A DNA stretch of 35,385 nucleotides, taken from IMG/VR virus record IMGVR_UViG_3300027508_000021, positions 1 through 35,385 of that record; one strand, written 5' to 3'. Shown in pieces: positions 23,446-29,693 of this stretch. The DNA is from a virus. The position numbers were made by a program, and so were the translations under genes. The notes beneath the pieces are model-generated. The model did not search any database. It saw nothing but the letters and a program-made list of their open reading frames with translations, and had not been told where the DNA came from. Every line of letters begins with the position of its first letter. The stretch's first letter is position 1.

Positions 23446-23817
23446 TCAGCGATATTGATCTCGCAAGTCGGCATAAGCGACCTTCGAGTGCTTCCTCATT
23501 CCAAGATGATGCAACACGCTTGTGCGGTCCAGCTTCATGATTTGAGATATATCTTCCGGGGTATAGCGATATTTGAAGTGCATAATCGCAATGAACTCGC
23601 GCCTTGCATCTACGACTCCGCGTGACCGTGACCCGCTCAGAACGTGATACGGAAGCACATCGTGACGCTTGCACACAGCCTTCATGATCTTGCCCATATT
23701 TTCGGGCAGGATGATCTCGTTCAGTTTAATAAGCGGTGCTTGCAGGAACTCCTCAAGGCTCTCAAATTTCAACCTGAACTTCGACTTGTACCTATCGTTA
23801 TACTTGATGCTGTACAT
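23446..23817 (-). CDS. Stand-alone DnaA domain IV-like DNA-binding protein
   Basis: This 123-residue protein has an N-terminal 45 residues of mixed charge, then a region (about 45-120) that reads like DnaA domain IV. It has VCKRHDVLPYHVLSGSR, where DnaA has a KY.V, then VVDARREFIAIMHFKY, then YTPEDISQIMKLDRTSVLHH, close to the DnaA signature around D-[HR]-[ST]-[ST]-V.H. No AAA+ domain is present. A GGAGG lies 4 nt before the ATG. It may bind DnaA-box-like sites in the phage origin or compete with host DnaA. Fold likely; role is inference. Confidence 0.75.
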   Translation of the reverse strand: MYSIKYNDRYKSKFRLKFESLEEFLQAPLIKLNEIILPENMGKIMKAVCKRHDVLPYHVLSGSRSRGVVDARREFIAIMHFKYRYTPEDISQIMKLDRTSVLHHLGMRKHSKVAYADLRDQYR

Positions 23818-23896
23818 ATTCCCTCCATTGTCGTGTTGTGTTAATCATCCTTCGCGCTCGAACTCTTGCGAATCCCTTCCGCGTTAGCTAGGGCGC

Positions 23897-23929
23897 GGTG
23901 GGTCGGTCACCCCCTTCGACCGGCCCACC
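23897..23929 (-). terminator. 12-bp hairpin abutting a stop codon, no U-tract
   Basis: GGTGGGTCGGTC (23897-23908) and GACCGGCCCACC (23918-23929) pair over 12 positions (one G-U) around a 9-nt loop. On the minus strand the stem begins one base past the stop of the DUF1064 gene. No T-run follows, and about 80 nt remain before the DnaA-like gene. It could limit transcription into the replication genes, protect a messenger end, or be an origin or protein-binding site. Confidence 0.55.
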
Positions 23930-24274
23930 CTACTTCACAATCTTGGTAACTTCGCGCAACTCTATGTGGGGAAACAAAGCCTTGAAGACCGCCTTTCGCA
24001 AAGGCCAGTCAGAGGTGATAAATCCCTTGCAGTCTTCGACCACATTCTTGTCGCCACAAAAGTATTGGAAGTCGGCCTTATAGCCTACGCGACGGCCATT
24101 TTCATGCTTCAGTTGCACCCCATTTATCTGAAAATAGAATTGCGGATGCACGGTCAGATGAGTGATGTCGCCCATTCGCTGCATTAGGTGCAACTGGTCG
24201 CAACGAGCCGCTTCGAGCTTGCTATCATGGGTATGCAATTGCTCACATACTGTCTTCTTTGCACCGTATTTCAC
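23930..24274 (-). CDS. DUF1064 PD-(D/E)XK-type phage nuclease
   Basis: This 114-residue protein uses a GTG start that overlaps the regulator's stop (GTGA). It matches DUF1064: MKYGAKKTVCEQLHTHDSKL with EAARC giving the first Glu, YKADFQYF giving the Asp, and NVVEDCKGF giving the E-x-K pair of a PD-(D/E)XK nuclease. LREVTKIVK ends the fold. Such proteins are phage recombination or resolution nucleases, perhaps acting on branched DNA. It is coupled to the HTH regulator, so the switch controls it. Confidence 0.8.
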   Translation of the reverse strand: MKYGAKKTVCEQLHTHDSKLEAARCDQLHLMQRMGDITHLTVHPQFYFQINGVQLKHENGRRVGYKADFQYFCGDKNVVEDCKGFITSDWPLRKAVFKALFPHIELREVTKIVK

Positions 24275-24486
24275 GCAGCTTTCCTATCGATCAATCGGTT
24301 GAGGGCTTCTTTCGCAACTTCAAACGTCTCTGCGTATGCAATCTTCTTTCCAATACGCCAGTTGCTAATTGTCCCTGCGCGGACGTTCGCTTCCTTCGCA
24401 ATCTGATATTGTTTGATATTGTGGTACGCAGCACGGGCGAAAAACTCCCTGATTTCCTCAATTGAAGCTAATTCTTTTTTTGCCAT
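24271..24486 (-). CDS. HTH regulator of the early switch
   Basis: This 71-residue protein has AAGGAGG four bases before its ATG. It has a helical start (SIEEIREFFARAAYHN), then YQIAKEANVRAGTISNWRIG, a clear helix-turn-helix, and a C-terminal ETFEVAKEALNRLI helix. It is transcribed away from the ERF gene, and the 13-bp palindrome over the rightward promoter lies 30 nt upstream of its start. It is probably a Cro- or repressor-like protein that controls both directions. It is too short for a CI-type cleavage domain. Confidence 0.8.
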   Translation of the reverse strand: MAKKELASIEEIREFFARAAYHNIKQYQIAKEANVRAGTISNWRIGKKIAYAETFEVAKEALNRLIDRKAA

Positions 24487-24568
24487 ACAACCTCCTTGAC
24501 ATACTCTGATATAGCGTCATATTATGACCCTGCAACTGATAAACAGCAGATGTGTCGAAAGGGAAAGC
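24487..24568. promoter_or_regulatory. Divergent early control region with promoter and 13-bp operator
   Basis: Rightward: TTGACA at 24496-24501, 18-bp spacer, TATTAT at 24520-24525 (5/6 match to the sigma-70 -10), giving a start near 24532 and a short leader before the ERF ATG at 24569. Leftward: TTGCAG at about 24531-24536 with TATATC 16 bp away would serve the HTH gene. A perfect palindrome GTCATA-T-TATGAC at 24516-24528 overlaps the rightward -10 and the leftward spacer. A protein bound there would block both, as expected of a phage switch operator. Confidence 0.8.
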
Positions 24569-25132
24569 ATGAAAGAATTATTCACAGCGATGGCGGAGGT
24601 GTTCCCCAAGATTGAGGGAGCGTTAAAGGATAGCATCAACCCGCATCTTAAAAACAAGTACTCCAGCCTCAGTTCTGTTACGATGGCAATCAAGCCAGCA
24701 CTTGCAGAGCATGGCCTGTCGTATATCCAGAAGAGTCATCGGGCTGACGGTGGCACTTGCTGCGAAACCATCATCCTGCATTCGTCTGGTCAGAGCATTT
24801 CGTGTGGTGAGTATTTCTCGCCAGCCGCAAAGAACGATGCGCAGGGGTATGGCTCATCATTCACCTATGCACGGCGCTACAGCTTATCGGCAGCATTTGG
24901 TGTCTGCCCAGAGGATGATGACGGCAATGCTGCATCACAGCCTCCGCAGCGCAATCAGAAGTCAAACGAGAAGATTAGCGCAGAGCAGGTCAAAGAGCTT
25001 TTGGCTCTGATCGAGAAGAACGAGCGCGATCTGGTTAACCTGTGCGTTTACCTGAAGATCAACAGCCTTCACGAAATGCCAGCGCATGAATTTGACCGCA
25101 TCAAAGCAATCGTATCGAAGAGGGCCAACTAA
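24569..25132 (+). CDS. erf: ERF-family single-strand annealing protein
   Basis: This is 187 residues from the ATG at 24569, chosen for its AAGGGA site; an upstream ATG at 24524 lies inside the promoter. The N-terminal domain has FPKIEGALKDSINPHLKNKY and PALAEHGLSYIQKS, then the ERF hallmark KNDAQGYGSSFTYARRYSLS followed by AAFGVCPEDDDGN. A basic linker and a C-terminal helical domain (about 130-187) follow. ERF proteins anneal complementary strands during phage recombination and DNA circularisation, working with the exonuclease encoded next. It is the first gene of the rightward early operon. Confidence 0.92.
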   Translation: MKELFTAMAEVFPKIEGALKDSINPHLKNKYSSLSSVTMAIKPALAEHGLSYIQKSHRADGGTCCETIILHSSGQSISCGEYFSPAAKNDAQGYGSSFTYARRYSLSAAFGVCPEDDDGNAASQPPQRNQKSNEKISAEQVKELLALIEKNERDLVNLCVYLKINSLHEMPAHEFDRIKAIVSKRAN

Positions 25133-25770
25133 TGTTTCTCTATATCGACGTAGAGCAAGGCTCACCGCAATGGCATCAGGCCCGCTGTGGCTCTCTGGGG
25201 GCTTCACAGGTCCATGAGGTGCTTGCCAAGACCAAGAGCGGGTATTCGACTGCTAGGGGCAACACCATAGCTAGAATCGCTTCTGAGAGGCTCACAGGGG
25301 CTACTCAGGAGTCGTTTAAGAGTGCTGCTATGCAGTGGGGCAATGATACTGAGCCACAGGCCCGGTCAGCCTACAGTTTCTTTACCGGCAATCAGGTGGC
25401 CGTCGTTGGGCTATTCAAGCACCCGACAATGGCTGGCACACACGCATCGCCTGACGGTCTGGTGAGCCATGATGGGTTGATTGAGATCAAGTGTCCCAAC
25501 ACCCTCACCCATATCGAAACGCTCGACAGCGACAAGATCGATCCGAAATACATAACGCAGATGCAGTGGCAAATGTTCCTGACGGGTCGTGAGTGGTGCG
25601 ATTTTGTTAGCTTTGATCCGCGTCTACCGGATGACCTACAGTTGTTCATCAAACGTGTGGATCGTGACCCGGCGCGGATCAAGGAACTCTGCGAAGAGGT
25701 CGAGAAGTTCTTAGGTGAGGTCGATCAGATGATGGACCGCATTGAGAAAATCAGGGCCAAACGGGCATGA
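25132..25770 (+). CDS. YqaJ / lambda-exonuclease-like recombinase nuclease
   Basis: This 212-residue protein matches YqaJ-type exonucleases: VEQGSPQWHQARCGSLGAS, WGNDTEPQARSAY (first acidic residue), ASPDGLV (Asp), GLIEIKCP (E-x-K), and ITQMQWQMFLTGREWCDFV. The E/D-E-K set is the PD-(D/E)XK active site. It degrades 5' ends to expose single strands for the ERF annealase upstream. Its ATG overlaps the ERF stop (TAATG), so the two are made in step. Confidence 0.93.
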   Translation: MFLYIDVEQGSPQWHQARCGSLGASQVHEVLAKTKSGYSTARGNTIARIASERLTGATQESFKSAAMQWGNDTEPQARSAYSFFTGNQVAVVGLFKHPTMAGTHASPDGLVSHDGLIEIKCPNTLTHIETLDSDKIDPKYITQMQWQMFLTGREWCDFVSFDPRLPDDLQLFIKRVDRDPARIKELCEEVEKFLGEVDQMMDRIEKIRAKRA

Positions 25771-26144
25771 ACACGATTTGGCTGAGAGGTGATCATTATC
25801 GCCGCAAAGCTCATGAGTTTATTGCCGACGCACCAGATGGCTGGTGGGTCATGTTTGGACCGCCGTCCCGTTCAAACTTGCAGAATAGAAAGATGCGAGG
25901 AATGCTTCGGGACATAATGAACTCAAAGCCGCAAGGCCGTGAGATGTCGGAGGATGATTGGAAAGCGGTCTTTATGGACGCGATTGGTCTGAAGCCACGT
26001 TACACGACCAATCTTGATGGTGATGGGATTGTTCATTTGGGATGGCGCTCGTCCTTCATGAGCAAAGAGCAAATGAGCGAAATGATAGAGCTAATGTATG
26101 CGTTCGGAGCGCAGCATGGCGTTCAATGGCAAGATAGGAACTAA
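25767..26144 (+). CDS. ninB: NinB-family recombination protein
   Basis: This 125-residue protein starts at an ATGA overlap with the exonuclease gene. It has WWVMFGPPSRSNLQNRKMRG, then MSEDDWKAVFMDAIGLKPR and SKEQMSEMIELMYAFGAQHG, the signature of the NinB/Orf family. Lambda Orf helps load recombinase in place of host RecFOR and binds single-strand-binding protein. Here it lies between the exonuclease and SSB genes, which fits. Length is slightly below lambda Orf (146). Confidence 0.9.
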   Translation: MNTIWLRGDHYRRKAHEFIADAPDGWWVMFGPPSRSNLQNRKMRGMLRDIMNSKPQGREMSEDDWKAVFMDAIGLKPRYTTNLDGDGIVHLGWRSSFMSKEQMSEMIELMYAFGAQHGVQWQDRN

Positions 26145-26146
26145 TT

Positions 26147-26551
26147 ATGCAACTTGTGATTATTGATGGGAATGTTGGCCGTGACGCTGAAGTCCGCGAG
26201 ATGAAAGATGGCACACCATGTGTCTCGTTTACCGTAGCTGTGCGTGATCCACGCAATCGTGAGCAGACCAACTGGTATCGCTGCGACTACTTTGGCAAGC
26301 GCGGCATGGCTGTTCAGCCTTACATCAAGAAGGGTACTTATGCTTATCTGACCGGATCATATTCGATTGGTGAGTATGAAGGTAAGACAACGCACAATGT
26401 GACGGTCAACGAATTGTCATTCGTCAACAAGGATCGTGACGCAGCGCCGCAGCAGCCGGTAGCACCTGCCCGCAAACCAACCGCACACGATACAGCCAAG
26501 CAGAACGGCTACCAGCCGCAAGAGCTTGACGACGATCTCCCTTTTGATTGA
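26147..26551 (+). CDS. ssb: Single-stranded DNA-binding protein
   Basis: This 134-residue protein has the OB-fold start MQLVIIDGNVGRDAEVREM, FTVAVRDP, TNWYRCDYFGKRGMAV and KGTYAYLTGSYSIGEYEGK. A Pro/Gln-rich linker then leads to a C-terminal DDDLPFD, the partner-binding tip of bacterial SSBs. It coats single-stranded DNA in replication and recombination and is likely the target of the NinB protein upstream. It starts 2 nt after the ninB stop. A structured RNA-like region follows before the HNH gene. Confidence 0.93.
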   Translation: MQLVIIDGNVGRDAEVREMKDGTPCVSFTVAVRDPRNREQTNWYRCDYFGKRGMAVQPYIKKGTYAYLTGSYSIGEYEGKTTHNVTVNELSFVNKDRDAAPQQPVAPARKPTAHDTAKQNGYQPQELDDDLPFD

Positions 26552-26590
26552 GGCTGTCAGGCCATGACAGGGGAAACCCGTCTGGCAGCC
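26552..26590 (+). terminator. Nested hairpin after ssb
   Basis: Directly after the ssb stop, GGCTGTCAG (26552-26560) can pair with CTGGCAGCC (26582-26590, one mismatch). Inside it GAC.GGG-GAAA-CCCGTC (26566-26582) forms a GNRA-capped hairpin. The two stems share one base. TTGCTTT follows, a weak T-rich stretch, so this may be a partial terminator for the recombination genes. A structured RNA element is the other option. Confidence 0.5.
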
Positions 26591-26597
26591 TTGCTTT

Positions 26598-26632
26598 CCA
26601 CTTAGGCTTGATATACTATCAGGTCTAAGTGG
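26598..26632 (+). promoter_or_regulatory. Inverted repeat with extended -10 promoter for the HNH gene
   Basis: Arms of 16 bases (26598-26613 and 26617-26632) are inverted repeats with two imperfect positions around a 3-nt centre. The centre carries TGATATACT, an extended -10 promoter (TG-N-TATACT at 26609-26617). The right arm covers the first bases of the ribosome site GGAGG (26631-26635). Thus readthrough RNA could hide the ribosome site in a hairpin, while RNA started here would lack the left arm. This is a known layout for homing endonuclease genes. Confidence 0.6.
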
Positions 26633-26639
26633 AGGTAAT

Positions 26640-27074
26640 ATGGAAGAGATTTGGAAACCAGTGCCAAGTAAACCCGGTATTATGGCAAGCAGCTTTGGTA
26701 GGCTTTTATTGCCGGAAAGACAGGCAGAGATGCCCAATGGAGGGGTTCGCTCATATAAGCCAAAACCTACATTCGGGTATAAAGTGAAAGCATCCAAAAA
26801 TGCCCGCCATCAATACATGGGTTTATGCAATAAATTTTATGGCAACATGAAAATTCATAGGCTGGTCTGCGAAGCATTTCATGGATTAGCACCATTTCCA
26901 AATGCCGTCGTTATCCACAATGATGAGGATGCGACAAATAATCGCCCAGATAACCTAAAATGGGGAACTCAAAAAGAGAATCTCAATATGCCGGGGTTCA
27001 TTGAGTATTGCAGGTCGAGGGTAGGTGAAAACAGCCCACACGCTAAACGTAAGGCTAAACTGAAGGGAAAATAA
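26640..27074 (+). CDS. HNH homing endonuclease with NUMOD4-like N-terminus
   Basis: This 144-residue protein has EEIWKPVPSKPGIMASSFGR (NUMOD4-like, about 2-25) and a central HNH core: KIHRLVCEAFHG, VVIHNDEDATNNRPDNLKWG and TQKENL. The C-terminus is basic. Such free-standing nucleases cut related phage genomes lacking the gene and spread by repair. GGAGG lies 4 nt before the ATG. The gene has its own promoter and sits between ssb and small genes, as an insertion would. Its A/T-rich codons differ somewhat from ssb, which fits transfer. Confidence 0.88.
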   Translation: MEEIWKPVPSKPGIMASSFGRLLLPERQAEMPNGGVRSYKPKPTFGYKVKASKNARHQYMGLCNKFYGNMKIHRLVCEAFHGLAPFPNAVVIHNDEDATNNRPDNLKWGTQKENLNMPGFIEYCRSRVGENSPHAKRKAKLKGK

Positions 27075-27075
27075 C

Positions 27076-27228
27076 ATGAGCAATCTGTACCGTTCTTACG
27101 AAGATTATATTCGGCCAAAGTATCCGAATAAGATTGTCATTCATCGCACCGATAAAAAGCCGGGTGATTTTGTTGTGACGACCAGCAGCAAGCCAGCAGA
27201 AAGGGTGAGAGATGCCGGTCAATCTTAA
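27076..27228 (+). CDS. 50-residue hypothetical protein
   Basis: An ATG at 27076 follows the HNH stop by 1 nt, with AAGGGA about 8 nt upstream. The product begins MSNLYRSYEDYIRPKYPNK and is basic with an NKIVIHRTDKKPGDFVV strand pair. The stop lies 17 nt inside the next gene. No family recognised. Spacing and start support expression. Confidence 0.62.
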   Translation: MSNLYRSYEDYIRPKYPNKIVIHRTDKKPGDFVVTTSSKPAERVRDAGQS

Positions 27229-27433
27229 TAAGGTAGTCCGTAAGGAGGTGTCCGAAGGGGAGGCCATCAGCCCAAAAAACCGGCGCGATTTTAATGCTGA
27301 ATTGCACTTAGAGGAGGCATCGTGGAACTATTACGTTGCCATCCTCAAGAGCCGGAGGCTCTTTGGTAAACCTAGCGGTAAATTACTCGAAGAAATTGTG
27401 AATGATTCCAAAGAGTTAGGATTGATACGATGA
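27212..27433 (+). CDS. Small helical hypothetical protein, 73 residues
   Basis: The ATG overlaps the preceding gene by 17 nt, with AAGGGTGAGAG before it. The protein is basic at the start (MPVNLNKVVRKEVSEGEAIS) and helical later (EEASWNYYVAILKSRRL, KLLEEIVNDSKEL). It has no signal, membrane segment or known motif. Its stop overlaps the next start (ATGA). Function unknown. Confidence 0.6.
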   Translation: MPVNLNKVVRKEVSEGEAISPKNRRDFNAELHLEEASWNYYVAILKSRRLFGKPSGKLLEEIVNDSKELGLIR

Positions 27434-27612
27434 AACGGTTTTCAACAGGATTTGTGATGGGGCTGCTGCTTGGTGCAGTGGCCCCGGTCACGGCTGCAAC
27501 TCTTGTTGGTGGCACTGGTTATCTGTCCGGCTGGACGGTCACCAAAGACGGTGATGAGATTTGCTATATGCCTTATGTCTGGGCCAGCATTCGGGAGATC
27601 GAATGTGACTAA
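27430..27612 (+). CDS. Small exported or membrane-anchored protein
   Basis: This 60-residue protein starts at an ATGA overlap. The N-terminus has a short basic part (MKRFSTGF) and a hydrophobic run to an AxA-like site (VTAA, near residue 22), so it is probably exported or N-anchored. The remaining part (GWTVTKDGDEICYMPYVW..) has two Cys that could form a disulphide in the periplasm. Possible roles include exclusion or envelope modification. No family recognised. Confidence 0.65.
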   Translation: MKRFSTGFVMGLLLGAVAPVTAATLVGGTGYLSGWTVTKDGDEICYMPYVWASIREIECD

Positions 27613-27799
27613 CGAAATGGTCGAAGCAATCCGTCAGCAAGCTGCTGAAGAGGAGAGGGTTAAGGTGGTGGCTCGATTACGTTACGGCGTAAAAGAGTTT
27701 ACCAGCATGGCTAGGGATGATCCCAAGTGGGAGTTGGTGGCCGAAATCTTAAAGGAGGAGGCCGATGTTATAGAGGAAGGAGACTATTGGAATGGTTGA
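27605..27799 (+). CDS. Small acidic hypothetical protein, 64 residues
   Basis: The start is the GTG at 27605, which gives an 8-nt overlap (GTGACTAA) with the upstream gene and has GGGAG 7 nt before it; an ATG at 27617 is an option. The product is helical and acidic: NEMVEAIRQQAAEEERVKVV then WELVAEILKEEADVIEEGDY. This suggests a cytoplasmic coiled-coil-like protein. Its stop overlaps the next gene by 8 nt. Function unknown. Confidence 0.6.
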   Translation: MTNEMVEAIRQQAAEEERVKVVARLRYGVKEFTSMARDDPKWELVAEILKEEADVIEEGDYWNG

Positions 27800-27974
27800 G
27801 ATAATTATCGGGCTTGCCATAGTTGCTGGCTCTCTGCTGATTGGTTTCACGGTTGGTTATAAGGTCCGTGACCGTGACTATCAGCATCTACTCGAAAACT
27901 ATCAAACGCTCATTGACCGTGATCCAAAGACTGGTCGATTCGTCAAATCAATGAGAACGCTAAAGAACGACTAA
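27792..27974 (+). CDS. Single-pass small membrane protein
   Basis: This 60-residue protein has a hydrophobic N-terminal helix (MVEIIIGLAIVAGSLLIGF, about 3-22) followed by a charged region (KVRDRDYQHLLENYQTLIDR). It looks like an N-out or reverse signal anchor with a cytoplasmic tail. The start overlaps the upstream gene by 8 nt and the stop overlaps the next ATG (TAATG). Function unknown. Confidence 0.65.
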   Translation: MVEIIIGLAIVAGSLLIGFTVGYKVRDRDYQHLLENYQTLIDRDPKTGRFVKSMRTLKND

Positions 27975-28384
27975 TGCGTCCACTATACGAAACACAACAA
28001 GACCTAGACCGGGAACGGGAAGCCATCATTAGCCTATGCGCTAAAACAAGCTCCCGCCCGGTCAAATTGCCTATCTCTGCCCATGCTGATTACATGATGG
28101 TAAGGGACAATGAGGCCAAGGCTATTGTTGAGGTTAAATGCCGTAAAAACAATCGGTTAGCCTACGACACATACATGATCTCTAAGCATAAATATGAAGG
28201 GCTTTTATCGTGGACCAACTATGGTCTTATGCCGATCCTGCTTGTCAGTTGGGCGGATTCTATCGGCTATATACGGCTTCCCTGCCAGCACGAAATCGCA
28301 AAAGGCGGACGCACTGACAGGGGAGACGCTCAAGATATTGAGCCAGTGGTCCACATTAAGACCACCGACTTCATACTTATTTAG
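27974..28384 (+). CDS. PD-(D/E)XK-like nuclease domain protein
   Basis: This 136-residue protein has SAHADYMMVRDNEAKAIVEV then KCRKNNR, the D...E-x-K pattern of a PD-(D/E)XK core (Asp about 39; Glu about 53; Lys about 55). Next come YDTYMISKHKYEGLLSW and LLVSWADSIGYI, typical of the trailing strands of small phage nucleases. It may process phage DNA or act on host DNA. It is the last rightward gene. Its stop overlaps the stop of the leftward gene by 4 nt with no terminator between them. Confidence 0.7.
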   Translation: MRPLYETQQDLDREREAIISLCAKTSSRPVKLPISAHADYMMVRDNEAKAIVEVKCRKNNRLAYDTYMISKHKYEGLLSWTNYGLMPILLVSWADSIGYIRLPCQHEIAKGGRTDRGDAQDIEPVVHIKTTDFILI

Positions 28385-28572
28385 AGGAAGTACTCGACAG
28401 CCGCGAGAAGCAAGCCAGCGATACCGCCGCCTACAAATAGCTTCTTGCCTATGCCGCTCTTCTCAACAACGGGATCAATGATCTTCTGGACAGGAACATC
28501 GTCCAGCTTGTCCTTGATCTTCTTCAGCGCAGCTTTCTTGGCAACGCCTGTCAGTTTGCTTTCAATACCCAT
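28381..28572 (-). CDS. Small membrane protein, possible holin or lysis accessory
   Basis: This 63-residue protein has an ideal AAGGAGG before the ATG at 28572. It begins with a basic amphipathic region (MGIESKLTGVAKKAALKKIK) and ends in a hydrophobic helix (LFVGGGIAGLLLAAVEYFL, about 45-63). The gene follows the endolysin by about 10 nt. One C-terminal membrane segment and neighbouring endolysin suggest a holin, pinholin or regulator, but two other holin candidates exist in this block. Role uncertain. Confidence 0.65.
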   Translation of the reverse strand: MGIESKLTGVAKKAALKKIKDKLDDVPVQKIIDPVVEKSGIGKKLFVGGGIAGLLLAAVEYFL

Positions 28573-28582
28573 AACGTCCTCC

Positions 28583-29194
28583 TTAGAGCCAAGAAGCGTA
28601 CTTCTTGGTCTTCATTTTACGGTCATCCAGCCCATGCGTACCGCCATTGATACGCTTCGTGAGAGCAAGGATAGCCGCATCCGTTATGCCTTGGTCACAG
28701 ATCGACCAGAGCTTGTTGCGGTCAAAGAACCACAGCGCGGATTCAAAGCAGAGTTCCCCAGCCACAAGGTCCGGGTTCGTCATCACATCAGGCCGTCCGA
28801 TATAATCAGCGAATGCCTGATAGTTTGACTTGCCGGTAAGCTGAAGAGCGCCGCGACCACGATATTTCCAGCCATCACCAGAAGTCTCATCTCCGTTGCC
28901 CATACGATTGGCATAAACACGGTTGGCAATGCGCTCTGGCTGACGTTCGTAGTTCTTAGCCATGCCTTCAGTGGGGAAATACTTGCGGAAGATGCCAAGC
29001 AGCCCCTTCGCGCCGTAGTTCAGGTTCTCGCTGAATGCCTTAAAGTTGCCACTTTCGTGAGCCGTCTGAGCAAAGAAATGCGCAGCACGGGCCTTGTTCA
29101 ACTTATAGTAGGCAGCAGCAGACGCGAGTGTGCCGGGGCCAAACGCACCATCAGCCGTAATGCCGATCTTAGCTTGTAGGTTCTTCAGGCTCAT
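28583..29194 (-). CDS. GH19 endolysin
   Basis: This is 203 residues from the ATG at 29194, which overlaps the upstream stop (ATGA) and has AGGA upstream. It belongs to glycoside hydrolase family 19: AHFFAQTAHESGNF (catalytic Glu47), NLNYGAKGLLGIF, then WKYRGRGALQLTGKSNYQAF, and LTKRINGGTHGLDDR at the end. These enzymes cleave beta-1,4 bonds in peptidoglycan. The first about 30 residues (AKIGITADGAFGPGT) look like a shortened peptidoglycan-binding motif. There is no signal peptide, so a holin is needed for release. Confidence 0.93.
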   Translation of the reverse strand: MSLKNLQAKIGITADGAFGPGTLASAAAYYKLNKARAAHFFAQTAHESGNFKAFSENLNYGAKGLLGIFRKYFPTEGMAKNYERQPERIANRVYANRMGNGDETSGDGWKYRGRGALQLTGKSNYQAFADYIGRPDVMTNPDLVAGELCFESALWFFDRNKLWSICDQGITDAAILALTKRINGGTHGLDDRKMKTKKYASWL

Positions 29195-29691
29195 TTTCCT
29201 GCACTCCGCCAATCTGGAAAATCATTCTCATCAATTACGCCATCACCATTAAGGTCATAACGCATATCCTTAGCGTGAATTTCCCACGGCTCTAAAACAC
29301 CATCTCCGTCGAGATCGACAGGCTCATCTAGCTCCAGTTCTTCCTGCACAGGATCTTCAATAGGTGCAGCCATAGGAGCAGGTGGAGGGGTAGGAGCAGC
29401 CGGTTCAGGTGCTGGTGCAGGTTCTGGTTCCGGGTCATCCCGATCTTCAGGAGGCGGTGGAACCAACTCACCCTTCATACCCATCAGGGTAGCATAAGAG
29501 CCAGCCACAGCGCCGACCACAGAGGTCATGACGTAGCTGAGAAGGCCGAATACGTCCTTATTGTCGATAATCTCGTTTGACACGAATAGGCCAACAATCA
29601 TGGCGCAGGTGATAGCGACAATGACAAAAGCCATCGTCTTTGCAGCCATCAAAAGCGCCTTAATTCGCGCCTCTAATAGTTTGTCTTCCAT
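29191..29691 (-). CDS. Membrane protein with two EF-hand-like loops, lysis block
   Basis: This 166-residue protein has two hydrophobic helices (about 18-38 and 47-71), then a Pro/Glu/Ala-rich linker (about 77-115), then two canonical calcium-binding loops. They are DLDGDGVLEPWE (126-137) and DLNGDGVIDEND (146-157), each with acidic side chains at positions 1, 3 (Asn in the second), 5, 9 and 12. They are placed as in paired EF-hands or a dockerin. Directly upstream of the endolysin with an ATGA overlap, it is the best two-helix holin candidate in the phage. Calcium might control its assembly or topology. Holin role is inference. Confidence 0.75.
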   Translation of the reverse strand: MEDKLLEARIKALLMAAKTMAFVIVAITCAMIVGLFVSNEIIDNKDVFGLLSYVMTSVVGAVAGSYATLMGMKGELVPPPPEDRDDPEPEPAPAPEPAAPTPPPAPMAAPIEDPVQEELELDEPVDLDGDGVLEPWEIHAKDMRYDLNGDGVIDENDFPDWRSAGK

Positions 29692-29693
29692 AT

